DNA from: Streptomyces sp. WZ.A104
GTDB taxonomy: Bacteria > Actinomycetota > Actinomycetes > Streptomycetales > Streptomycetaceae
Assembly (NCBI RefSeq): GCF_002382885.1
Contig: NZ_NWVL01000030.1
Span: forward strand, 1-64,000
Direction: 5' to 3'
DNA: 64,000 nucleotides
Under the pieces are notes generated by a model that did no database searches, was not told the origin of the DNA, and saw nothing but the letters and a program-made list of their open reading frames with translations. Both the position numbers and the translations under genes were made by a program. Every line of letters starts with the position of its first letter. Position 1 is the stretch's first letter. Positions 1 to 7,688 of the stretch are shown piece after piece.

Positions 1-715
1 GGAGGTGGACCTCGTAGGGCCAGTGCGCCGCGTACGGGACGTGGGCGATCCAGTGGTCGGTGGCGAGGACGACGCGGCTGCCGTCCTTCTCCTCGCGGGC
101 GACCACGTCGTCGAAGAGGTTGCGGCCGGCCCCCTCGCGGTGGCGGGCGGCCGAGCGGAGCATCAGCTCGGTGCGCGGGGTGACGAAGGGGTAGCCGTAG
201 ATCTGGCCGTGCGGGTGGCCGAGGGTGACGCCGATCTCGGCGCCCCGGTTCTCGAAGCAGAAGACCTGGGTGACCTGGTCGAGGGCGCCCAGCTCGGCGG
301 TGCGGTCGGTCCAGGCGGCGAGGACGAGGGCGGCCTGTTCCTCGGTGAGGTCGGCGAAGGACGCGTCGTGGTCGGAGGTGAAGCAGACGACCTCGCAGCG
401 GCCGGAGTCCCCGGCGAGGGAGGGGAAGCGATTCTCGAAGACGGCGACGTCGTAGTGGCTGTCGGGGATCTCGCTGAGCCGCCCGTCCCGGGTGGGGCAG
501 AGCGGGCAGGCGTCGGCGGGCGGGTGGTAGGTGCGGGCCTGCCGGTGCGAGGCGACGGCGACGGAGTCCCCGAGCAGCGGGTCGCGGCGGATCTCGGACG
601 AGGTCGAGACGGCGTCGAGGGGGCGGCGGTCGACGGCGTCGCGGACGATGCCGTCGGCGGAGTCGTAGTAGATCAGCTCACGGCCGTCGGCGAGCGTCGT
701 AACCGTCTTCTTCAC
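1..715 (-). CDS. galT: Galactose-1-phosphate uridylyltransferase (5' part; 3' end outside window)
   Basis: Leloir-pathway enzyme that transfers UMP between UDP-glucose and galactose-1-phosphate in the cytoplasm. The visible 238 residues begin VKKTVTTLADGREL and carry a CPLC zinc-type cysteine pair near residue 72, a CFENRGAEIG stretch and the HPHGQ nucleotidyl-transfer motif that holds the catalytic histidine. The GTG at 713-715 was chosen because GGAGGA lies about 5 nt upstream. The gene runs off the left edge, so about a third of the usual 340-350 residues is missing here only because of the window boundary. A gal operon probably continues leftwards. Identification is firm. Confidence 0.93.
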   Translation of the reverse strand, partial: MKKTVTTLADGRELIYYDSADGIVRDAVDRRPLDAVSTSSEIRRDPLLGDSVAVASHRQARTYHPPADACPLCPTRDGRLSEIPDSHYDVAVFENRFPSLAGDSGRCEVVCFTSDHDASFADLTEEQAALVLAAWTDRTAELGALDQVTQVFCFENRGAEIGVTLGHPHGQIYGYPFVTPRTELMLRSAARHREGAGRNLFDDVVAREEKDGSRVVLATDHWIAHVPYAAHWPYEVHL

Positions 716-745
716 CAGGGTCCTCCACCCACTCCCCCAACCAAC

Positions 746-790
746 ATAAGCGCACACAACAAATCACAAGCAAACACCACGGTCAATGGT
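746..790 (-). promoter_or_regulatory. Candidate galT promoter region, locally AT-rich
   Basis: Read on the minus strand, this stretch upstream of galT has a marked drop in GC and contains CTTGTGATTTGTTGTG, two closely spaced TTGTG-type elements in the same orientation. It sits about 30 to 75 nt before the start codon, where a promoter or repressor site would lie. Galactose-dependent gal promoters with short direct repeats are known from Streptomyces; the match here is by general appearance only. Confidence 0.3.
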
Positions 791-857
791 CCGGCGCTCC
801 ACGGAGGTCGCGCTCCCGCTCGGCGGGGCGCGACGGTCCCGGTCAGGGGTGCCTACG

Positions 858-1568
858 TCACCCGTCCCGCCCTGGGGCGCACGGCCCCTGCGGTGCGTAG
901 CCGTTGCCCGCCGCCCGCTCCAGCAGGCCCGTACGGGCCGCGAGGGCGGCCGCCTCCAGCCGGGAGCCGACCCCCAGCTTCATCAGGACCCGCTGGACAT
1001 GGGTGCGAGCGGTGCTCGGGGCGATGTCCATCCCGGCCGCGATCAGCCGGGTGTCCTCGCCATCGGCGACCCGGACCAGGACCTCCGCCTCGCGCGGGGT
1101 GAGCATCCGCAGCAGCCGCCGCCCCTCGTCGTCGGGCTGCTCCGCGGGGTTGAGCAGCTCGGCGAAGGCACCCCGCAGCAGTTGGGGGGCGATGGCGCTC
1201 TCCCCCGACCGCGCCTTGAGCATGGCGCGCTCCACGCCCTCGATGCGCTCGTCGTGCCGGACGTACCCGGCGGCCCCGGCGGCGAACGCGGCGGCGATGC
1301 CGCGCGGGCTGGGCACCGGCCCGAGGACCACCACCGCCACCTGCGGGCGCTCCTGGCCGATCCGCGCGATCGGGTCGAAGACGCCCGGGGCGGCGGGCGT
1401 GGCCGTACCGAAGAGGCAGACCTCCGGAGCCCGGCTGACCACCAGCTCCGCCGCCCCGGACGTGGGAGCGGCGGCGGCGATCACCCGGTGCCCGCGCAGT
1501 TTCAGCGCCGAGGCGAGTGCCTCGGCGAGCAGTCGGTGATCGTCGACCACCATGAGCCGCACGCCCAT
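858..1568 (-). CDS. LuxR-family regulator with degenerate receiver domain
   Basis: A 236-residue two-domain protein. Residues 1-125 have receiver-domain shape: it starts MGVRLMVVDDH with the acidic pair D9-D10. Aligning APEVCLFGT with the usual RPDVVLMDL puts Gly54 where the phospho-accepting Asp should be, and the conserved Lys of the GYLLKD segment is His in GYVRHD. Residues 155-220 form a LuxR/FixJ-type HTH (LTPREAEVLVRVADGEDTR, then a recognition helix around STARTHVQRVLMKLG). It is therefore likely a DNA-binding regulator that is not switched by aspartate phosphorylation. No histidine kinase lies beside it. Divergence from an ancestral NarL-type regulator is inferred; the target genes are unknown. 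Confidence 0.82.
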   Translation of the reverse strand: MGVRLMVVDDHRLLAEALASALKLRGHRVIAAAAPTSGAAELVVSRAPEVCLFGTATPAAPGVFDPIARIGQERPQVAVVVLGPVPSPRGIAAAFAAGAAGYVRHDERIEGVERAMLKARSGESAIAPQLLRGAFAELLNPAEQPDDEGRRLLRMLTPREAEVLVRVADGEDTRLIAAGMDIAPSTARTHVQRVLMKLGVGSRLEAAALAARTGLLERAAGNGYAPQGPCAPGRDG

Positions 1569-1757
1569 CGATCAAGCCCCCAAGTGCCCTTTTACGCCCC
1601 GGTCGGCGGCCCCCCGGCCTCCTGACCCGGCAAGCTACACGCTTGTTCGGCGCTGCGCGGCCCTTACCGGGGAGAAGCCCCCCAGAATGCCGAATTCTGC
1701 TCTATTCGGGGCCCGTTGACCGACTTCCGGCGATCACCACGAGGGCGGAAAACGATC

Positions 1758-1790
1758 GGCCCCGCCGGTCGATGATCGACCGGCGGGGCC
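1758..1790 (-). terminator. Strong hairpin terminator
   Basis: A perfect 15-bp stem (GGCCCCGCCGGTCGA and its complement) closes a 3-nt loop. It lies about 50 nt past the stop codon of the first beta-propeller gene and before the divergently unrelated regulator, so it should end the minus-strand transcript of the propeller gene array. There is no U-run, as is common in Streptomyces. Confidence 0.8.
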
Positions 1791-1839
1791 CTGATCGGTG
1801 CGCCGCGCCCTCAGGAACGGCCGCGGGAGGGACGGGGTA

Positions 1840-3795
1840 TCACTCCGCTCGGAAGGCGAGCACGAGGTAGAGCTTCCGGTCGAGGTCGCTGCCGCTGCGC
1901 TCGCTGATGAGCATCCTGGACTTGAAGAGCCGGCCCTGGGAGTAGAGGACCTCGGAGTGGTCGGTGGTGAACCGGCTCTCCGCGGACCGGACCGCCTCGT
2001 CGCTCGGGTTCTCCATCAGCAGCGTCTCCTTGAAGGTCTCGCCGTCGATGGAGACGATCTGGCCGCCCTTGTCGTACGGGGGCTCCTTGTACGCGATGAT
2101 GTTGGTGCCGTCCATCCGGAGCGGGACCAGGGTGTAGCGGTCACCGGCGTCCGCACGGCCGCCCAGCAGCTTGCCGGTCTTCAGGTCGAAGGCGACGATC
2201 TCGTTGGTCTTGCCGTACTCCCCGGTGCCGTCGTGCTCCTCGGTCGGCAGGTAGAGCCTGTTGTTGCCGACGGCCATGTGCTGGCAGCTCTCGACGTCGG
2301 TGGCGCCGCAGCGCGCCGCGTACAGGTCCGCGTCGGCGGAGATGCGCACGATCAGCTTGCCGGTCGCCGCGTCGATCGAGAAGAAGTCGGAGATGCTGCT
2401 GCCGTCACCGGCGGTGTCGCCGACGTCGGCCGCGACCACCAGCGGCTTGGTGGAGACGATGGACGCGTAGTCGACGCCCTCGGGCATCTGGTACGAGGAC
2501 AGCGGCGCACCGGTCGTCGGGTTCAGCGCCTGGATGGTGAGCTGCGGGCTGTCGTACGAGCCGCACTTGCGGACCACGGCGAGGGCCTCGCCGCCCGCGT
2601 AACCGGTGTCGTAGCAGCCGTCCGCGCCGACCTTCGGCTTCCAGAGCTCGGCGCCGTTGTCCAGCTTGAAGGCCGCGCCGCCACGGGTGCCGGCCGCGGC
2701 GACGGTGGTCCCGCTGATCGTCACCTCCTCGAAGCGGATCTCCTTGTCACCGCCGGTGGCGGCCGTGATGCCCTTGCTCCACAGCAGCTTGCCGGTGTTC
2801 AGGTCGATGACACCGACCTGGTTGCAGGAGGGGTACTTGTTCTCCTTGGTGGCTTTGGACTCCTCGAAGACGATGGCCGTCTTGTAGTCCTTGCTCATGT
2901 GCCGGGACGCGGCGCAGACCTCGCCCGCCAGCGGCAGGGTCCAGAGCTTGGTCCCCTTGTCCGCGTCGTAGGCGGTGACCTCGCTGACGCCGCTCTTGAC
3001 GTACGCCTTGTCGGTGAGCCAGGAGCCCTTGACCGAGGTGACCTCGGTGACCTTCGGCTCGGGGACCTGGAAGGCGACCTTGGCCTTGGTGTTGGCGGGC
3101 GCCTTCTCGTCACCGCCCGCCAGGCCGCCGCCCTCGCCGCCCTTGCCTTCGCCGCCCTTGCCCTCACTGCCGGACGAGGAGGCCTGGTTGTTGCCGCCGT
3201 CCTTGTCGTCGCCGCCGGTGTTGGCGTAGATGAGGCCCGCGCCGATGATCAGCACCACGGCGACGGCCGCGGCGAGGATGATCTGCATCTGGGTGCTGAA
3301 CTTCTTGCCGCCACCGCCGCTGCCGTCACCCGCGCCGGGCTGCGGGGCGCCGTACATGGGCTGGGTCGGGTAGCCGTAGCCCTGCTGCGGCATCCCGGGA
3401 TGACCGGGCTGACCAGGATGGCCGGGCTGGCCGGGCTGGCCTCCAAGGCCTTGCGGGTAGCCGTAGCCGGGCTGCGGGGGCTGAGGCTCCTGCGGGTAGC
3501 CGTAGCCGTTGGGCTGCGGTGCGGGCGGGGTGGGGTAGCCGCCCTGCGGAGGCGGCTGCGGGGTGCCGTAGCCCCCGGCGGGCGCGGCCGGCGGCTGCTG
3601 CGGCTGCTTGGCGTACGGGTCCGCGGGCGGCGGGGTCGGCTCGCCGAACCCTCCGGGCGGCGGGTCCTGCGGCGCACCGAAACCACCGGCGGGCGGACCT
3701 GCGGGCGGCGCCGGGGGCGTGTTCGGCTGAGGCGGCTGGTTCGGTGTGTTCGAAGGCTCGTTGGGTGGCTGGGGCGGCTGGGGCGGCTGCGTCAT
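1840..3795 (-). CDS. Proline-rich, membrane-anchored PQQ-like beta-propeller protein 1
   Basis: A 651-residue protein. Residues 1-165 are a cytoplasmic-type Pro/Gln/Gly/Tyr-rich tail with repeated GYGYPQ and QPGQPGHP units. One TM helix follows (MQIILAAAVAVVLIIGAGLI), then a Ser/Gly/Glu linker and an extracellular domain of about 400 residues with repeated beta-propeller blades. Blade signatures such as AYDADKGTKLWTLPL, DLNTGKLLWSKG, IDAATGKLIVR and FDLKTGKLLGG are typical of PQQ/WD-like repeats. It is the last of four tandem paralogs and ends before the hairpin at 1758-1790. The family is common in Streptomyces and its ligand is unknown; no quinone-enzyme catalytic domain was recognised. A structural or sensory role in the envelope is inferred. 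Confidence 0.8.
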   Translation of the reverse strand: MTQPPQPPQPPNEPSNTPNQPPQPNTPPAPPAGPPAGGFGAPQDPPPGGFGEPTPPPADPYAKQPQQPPAAPAGGYGTPQPPPQGGYPTPPAPQPNGYGYPQEPQPPQPGYGYPQGLGGQPGQPGHPGQPGHPGMPQQGYGYPTQPMYGAPQPGAGDGSGGGGKKFSTQMQIILAAAVAVVLIIGAGLIYANTGGDDKDGGNNQASSSGSEGKGGEGKGGEGGGLAGGDEKAPANTKAKVAFQVPEPKVTEVTSVKGSWLTDKAYVKSGVSEVTAYDADKGTKLWTLPLAGEVCAASRHMSKDYKTAIVFEESKATKENKYPSCNQVGVIDLNTGKLLWSKGITAATGGDKEIRFEEVTISGTTVAAAGTRGGAAFKLDNGAELWKPKVGADGCYDTGYAGGEALAVVRKCGSYDSPQLTIQALNPTTGAPLSSYQMPEGVDYASIVSTKPLVVAADVGDTAGDGSSISDFFSIDAATGKLIVRISADADLYAARCGATDVESCQHMAVGNNRLYLPTEEHDGTGEYGKTNEIVAFDLKTGKLLGGRADAGDRYTLVPLRMDGTNIIAYKEPPYDKGGQIVSIDGETFKETLLMENPSDEAVRSAESRFTTDHSEVLYSQGRLFKSRMLISERSGSDLDRKLYLVLAFRAE

Positions 3796-3846
3796 GGCGT
3801 GCGTACCTCGGGAGAACAGGAGAAGCGGAAGGCGAGTGGAGTGGGG

Positions 3847-3874
3847 GCGTCCGGCCCTGAGGGGGGCCGGACGC
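3847..3874 (-). terminator. Hairpin terminator between propeller genes 1 and 2
   Basis: An 11-bp perfect stem (GCGTCCGGCCC and complement) with a 6-nt loop lies 23 nt beyond the stop codon of propeller gene 2. It implies that at least part of the transcript of gene 2 ends here and that gene 1 may have its own promoter in the short gap. Confidence 0.6.
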
Positions 3875-3896
3875 GTTCAGATGCCGTTGCGGGCCG

Positions 3897-5801
3897 TCAC
3901 TTGCTGAACACCAGCAGCGTCGTCTGCTCCAGCTCTTCCTTGTCGTTGCCGGCGCTCACGCGCTCGCTGAAGATGAAGGAGCGGCCGCCCTCGTAGGCGA
4001 CCTTGGACGAGAAGAAACCGTTCTCGATCCGACCGGTCGACGTGGGGTGCTGAAGCAGCGTCTTGGGCTTGCCGCCGGTCGCCGCGAGCGTCACGACCGC
4101 CCCGCTCGCGTCGTACTTCGGCCGCATGTAGAGCACCAGCTCGCCGCCCTCCATGCGGAGCGGCTTCAGGACGCGCCCGGCCGGGGCCGGAGCCTCCCAC
4201 TTGGGCTTGCCGGTGTTCAGGTCGAAGGCGATGACCTTGTTCGTCCGGGCGGACCCGCTGCCTTCGTCCTTCGTCGCCATGTAGAGGGTGTTGGCGTCGG
4301 CGGCGATGCCGCTGCACCCTTCGAGCTTCTTGCCGAAGACCGCGAAGCCGCTCCCGCAGTCGGCGGTGAGGGTGTCGCCCTTGGCGGGCGAGAGCTGGGA
4401 GCGGAGCTTGCCGCTGTCGGTGAGCGCGGCGATGGCCCACTGCTTCTTCTTGTCGTGGTCGAGCCTGACGACGAGCGGGTCGACCGAGTAGACCTTGCTG
4501 ATCTCCCAGCCGCGCGGCGGCTGGTACGTCCACTTGGGCTTGCCGTTGGCCGGGGTCAGCTCCTGGACCTGCTGCTGCGGGTTCTTGACGTCGTCGGTGC
4601 GGCAGTTGACCGCGGCGATGAGCTTCGGCCCGCCGGCGAACGCGTAGGGCTTGCAGTTGCCTTCGGGGGTGCCGAAGAGCTCCTTGCCGTCGCTGACGCG
4701 GTAGGCGTTGGAGTTGCCGGTGCGCCCGACGGCGACGGTGTCCCCGCTGATCGCCAGACCGATGTCCGAGAGGAAGTCCCAGGTGCCGTTCTTCTTGATC
4801 TCCTTCTTCCAGCCGGCCTTGCCGGTGTTGAGGTCGATCATCTGGAGAAGCGAGCAGTTGGCCTTGTCCGTGGTGCCGTCCTTCACCCCGATGACGATCT
4901 TGCCGTCGGTGGTGGGCGCGTTCGGCGTCGCGCACACATCGGCGGGGAGCGGGAGGGTCCACTTCTGCTTGCCGTCGGCGACGGAGTAGGCGGAGACCCC
5001 CCGGTACATGGCCTTGACGATCAGGTCGCCGGTGAACCAGGGGCCGTGGACGGAGGAGCCGTTGCGCGGCAGGTCGATGTCGTTCTTCTGGAGCCAGGCG
5101 ACCTTGGCCTCGCCCGGCTTGCGCCCGGCGTTGAGGTCGTCGTTCGCCTCCCGGCCGTCGCCGCTGCCGTCGCCCTCGTCGACCGTCGGGGACTCGCTGG
5201 GGGCCTTGGGGTCGGCGGGCCCGGTGCTCTGGCCCGCGACGGGCTTCTTGTCGTCGTCGCTGCCGCTCACCACGAACCAGACGCCCGCCCCGGCGGCCAG
5301 GACCACGGCGAGCGCCGCCGCGACCACGATGCCGGTCTTCCCCTTGAGGAAACCGCCGCCGGAGCCCGGACCGCCGGGAACGGGGGCGCCGGGGTACTGC
5401 TGCTGCGGGTAGCCGTAGCCGGGCTGCGTCGGCTGGCCGTACGGACCGGGGGCCTGCTGGCCGTACGGTCCGGGGGCTTCCTGGCCGTAGGGGCCGGGCT
5501 GCTGGCCGTACGGGCCCGGGGCCTGCTGGCCGTACGGTCCGGGCCCCTGGCCGGGCTGCTGCGGGTAGCCGTAACCGGGCTGGCCGCCCGGAGGCGTCTG
5601 CGGATAGCCGTACGCCGGGGGTGCGCCAGGGGGCGGGGTCTGCGGCGGCCCGGCCGGGGGCTGCGGGGCTCCGGCCGGAGGCTGCGGCGGCTGAGCGGGC
5701 GGCAGGTCCTGGGGCGGTGGCGGCTGAGGAGTCCCCTGCGGCTGCTCCTGCGGAGCCCCGAAGCCTCCCTGCGGCGGTTGCTGGCTGGGCGGCTGGCTCA
5801 T
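3897..5801 (-). CDS. Proline-rich, membrane-anchored PQQ-like beta-propeller protein 2
   Basis: A 634-residue paralog of the neighbouring genes. The ATG giving MSQPPSQQPPQGG was chosen: AGGGGGAC lies upstream and two of the neighbours begin with the same MSQPPQG-type start, while an upstream in-frame start would add 22 unrelated residues. The N-terminal 165 residues contain about six GPYGQQ/QAPGPYGQ repeats of low complexity. A TM helix (GIVVAAALAVVLAAGAGVWFVV) and an acidic linker come next, then a propeller with blades such as VADGKQKWTLPL, DLNTGKAGWKKEI and FDLNTGKPKWEAP. Domain order is the same as in the other three copies. The repeat-rich tail is the most variable part of the array. Function unknown; cell-surface exposure of the propeller is inferred from the single TM helix. 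Confidence 0.8.
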   Translation of the reverse strand: MSQPPSQQPPQGGFGAPQEQPQGTPQPPPPQDLPPAQPPQPPAGAPQPPAGPPQTPPPGAPPAYGYPQTPPGGQPGYGYPQQPGQGPGPYGQQAPGPYGQQPGPYGQEAPGPYGQQAPGPYGQPTQPGYGYPQQQYPGAPVPGGPGSGGGFLKGKTGIVVAAALAVVLAAGAGVWFVVSGSDDDKKPVAGQSTGPADPKAPSESPTVDEGDGSGDGREANDDLNAGRKPGEAKVAWLQKNDIDLPRNGSSVHGPWFTGDLIVKAMYRGVSAYSVADGKQKWTLPLPADVCATPNAPTTDGKIVIGVKDGTTDKANCSLLQMIDLNTGKAGWKKEIKKNGTWDFLSDIGLAISGDTVAVGRTGNSNAYRVSDGKELFGTPEGNCKPYAFAGGPKLIAAVNCRTDDVKNPQQQVQELTPANGKPKWTYQPPRGWEISKVYSVDPLVVRLDHDKKKQWAIAALTDSGKLRSQLSPAKGDTLTADCGSGFAVFGKKLEGCSGIAADANTLYMATKDEGSGSARTNKVIAFDLNTGKPKWEAPAPAGRVLKPLRMEGGELVLYMRPKYDASGAVVTLAATGGKPKTLLQHPTSTGRIENGFFSSKVAYEGGRSFIFSERVSAGNDKEELEQTTLLVFSK

Positions 5802-6035
5802 CAGCGCGTCCCCCTTCGTGCGGTCCGGTGGTCGATTCGGTCTCCCCCGCGATTCCGAGAGGGTCAATTCCCCTCGGAAAGGAGCGAATCGGTCATGGAT
5901 TCCGCAGTGTTACGACAGTCGAGCGGGGCTTCTTTCTACCACCCGCCCGCCATCGAACACCGGATCGGTCCACCCCCTGTTCCCAAGGGAGAACCGCGTC
6001 GTGATGCCCTCGTTACGCCCCGCCCGGGGTGACGG

Positions 6036-7634
6036 TCAGTCACCGAAGCCGAGCATCACCACCTGCTCCTGTTCCTGCTCGTCATCGGCCCGGCTGAGGA
6101 GTGGCTGGACGAGCACGGCCCGCCCGCCGGAGTAGGCGACCAGCGGCGGGGAGAAGGTGCGCTCGACCGTGCTCGCGGCGACCGGGTGCCGCAGCACCGG
6201 CTCCAGGTCCCCGCCGCCCGACGGGAGCGCGAGGATGCCGCCGCCCTTGCCCGTGCCCTCCTCCTTGGCCCGGGCCGGGCTCACGTACATCAGCAGCCTG
6301 CCGTCCTCGACCCGCAGGGGCATCAGGATCTGGCGGGCGGGGGCCTCGACCTTCCACTTCTGCTTGCCGGTCTCCAGGGCGAAGGCGGCGACGGCGTTGG
6401 AGATGTCACCGCCGTCCGCGACGGCTTCGGTGGCGATGTAGAACGTGTCGTCATCGGCGGCGACGCCCTGGCAGGCGTCGAGATTCCGACCGCGGTCCGC
6501 CTCTTGGAACCCGCAGGTCGGGGCGTAGTTGTCGGCTGCGGGGCCGCTCAGCGCGCTGCGGCGGGTGCCGTCGTCGCCGAGAATCAGGATGCCCCACTTC
6601 TCCCTCCCCTGCCGCAGGGAGACCACCGGCGGGTCCACGGAGTAGAACTGGTCGACCTTCCAGCCCTTCTTGACCTTGTACGACCACTGGATGCGGCCGG
6701 TGGCCGGGTCGATGCGCCGCACGTGCTGCACGGCGTGGTCGTTGGGCCCCTCCTCCTGGCAGCTGGTGGCGGCGAGCGGCACGGGGCCGCTGGCGAAGCC
6801 GAACGGCTGGCAGTTCCCGGGCAGTTCGTCCCACAGGTGCTTGCCGTCGCTGATCCGGAAGGCGTCGGTACGGCCGACGCGCCCGACGGTCAGGACATCG
6901 CCGTTGACGGCCATGTTGACCTTCGAGAGTCCGTCCCAGACGCCGATCCGCTGGAACCGGGCGCTCCAGCCCGCCTTGCCCGTCGCCAGGTCGACCATCT
7001 GGAGCCTGTCGCAGGTCGCGCCCTCCGAGGTGTCGCTTTGGAGCGCGAGGACGATCTTCCCGTCCGTGGTCGGCAGGGTGGGTGCGGCGCAGACGCTGGT
7101 GGCCAGGGGCAGGCTCCACTCCTCCGTCCCGTCCGCCACCGCATGGCCCGCCACCGTGCGGTACGCGGCCCTGGTCACGAGGTCCCCGGCGAACCACGGG
7201 CCGTACACCTCGGTCCCCCCGCCGGGCAGGTCCACTTCGTTCTTCTGGACGAAGAGAACCCGGCTGTCGCCCGGCTCGCGCTGCGCGTTGAGGTCGTCCG
7301 CTGTGGGGGCCCGGGTCACCGACCGTTCACCCGGGGGGCCCGACTCCCCGGGAGCGGCGGTCTCCTTCGCGGTGGTCTCCTTCGCGACGGGCTTCTTGTC
7401 GTCGGTGGAGCCACCGTCGCCCGCGGCGAACCAGACACCGGCCCCGACGACCAGCACCCCGGCGAGCACAGCGGCGACGAGCGCGGCGACCCGCCCCCGG
7501 GAGCGTCCCCCGGACCCGGACCCGGGCGCCTGGGGCATCGGCATCGTGGGGTCTCCGTAGACCCCCGGCTGCGGCTCATACGGGGCGCCGAACCCGCCTC
7601 GCCCTCCAGGGCTGCCCTGCGGCGGCTGCGACAT
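6036..7634 (-). CDS. Membrane-anchored PQQ-like beta-propeller protein 3
   Basis: A 532-residue paralog with a much shorter N-terminal tail (about 45 residues, starting MSQPPQGSPGGRGG), one TM helix (VAALVAAVLAGVLVVGAGVWF) and the same linker plus propeller. The ATG at 7632-7634 was preferred over one 8 codons upstream because it matches the paralogs' start and has GAGAGGG before it. Blade signatures include VADGTEEWSLPL, DLATGKAGWSARF, DPATGRIQWSYK and LETGKQKWKVEAP. The stretch around YKVKKGWKVDQFYSVDPP is encoded by DNA nearly identical to gene 4. Only 54 nt separate it from gene 4, so the two are probably co-transcribed. No catalytic residues recognised. Confidence 0.8.
   Translation of the reverse strand: MSQPPQGSPGGRGGFGAPYEPQPGVYGDPTMPMPQAPGSGSGGRSRGRVAALVAAVLAGVLVVGAGVWFAAGDGGSTDDKKPVAKETTAKETAAPGESGPPGERSVTRAPTADDLNAQREPGDSRVLFVQKNEVDLPGGGTEVYGPWFAGDLVTRAAYRTVAGHAVADGTEEWSLPLATSVCAAPTLPTTDGKIVLALQSDTSEGATCDRLQMVDLATGKAGWSARFQRIGVWDGLSKVNMAVNGDVLTVGRVGRTDAFRISDGKHLWDELPGNCQPFGFASGPVPLAATSCQEEGPNDHAVQHVRRIDPATGRIQWSYKVKKGWKVDQFYSVDPPVVSLRQGREKWGILILGDDGTRRSALSGPAADNYAPTCGFQEADRGRNLDACQGVAADDDTFYIATEAVADGGDISNAVAAFALETGKQKWKVEAPARQILMPLRVEDGRLLMYVSPARAKEEGTGKGGGILALPSGGGDLEPVLRHPVAASTVERTFSPPLVAYSGGRAVLVQPLLSRADDEQEQEQVVMLGFGD
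6625..6682. repeat. 58-nt segment identical to 8275-8332 (paralog conversion tract)
   Basis: Propeller genes 3 and 4 share this 58-nt block without a mismatch, directly repeated 1650 nt apart, and a further block just downstream (about 6694-6722 and 8344-8372). Flanking sequence diverges at once. The block encodes the KKGWKVDQFYSVDPP blade strand. This pattern fits recent duplication or gene conversion and is a potential site for recombination that would delete one copy. Confidence 0.8.
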
Positions 7635-7688
7635 CGGGTGTGGCCCTCTCGTTCTCACGTACGGTCGTTCTGCGGCTTGGGGCGACGA

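Noticed and set aside
1798..6032. Long plus-strand open frames of 732 and 661 codons opposite the propeller genes
   Set aside because: They are antisense to genes with clear TM helices and blade repeats; the translations are Val/Gly/Leu/Arg-rich without domains. Such antisense frames are usual in 72% GC DNA.
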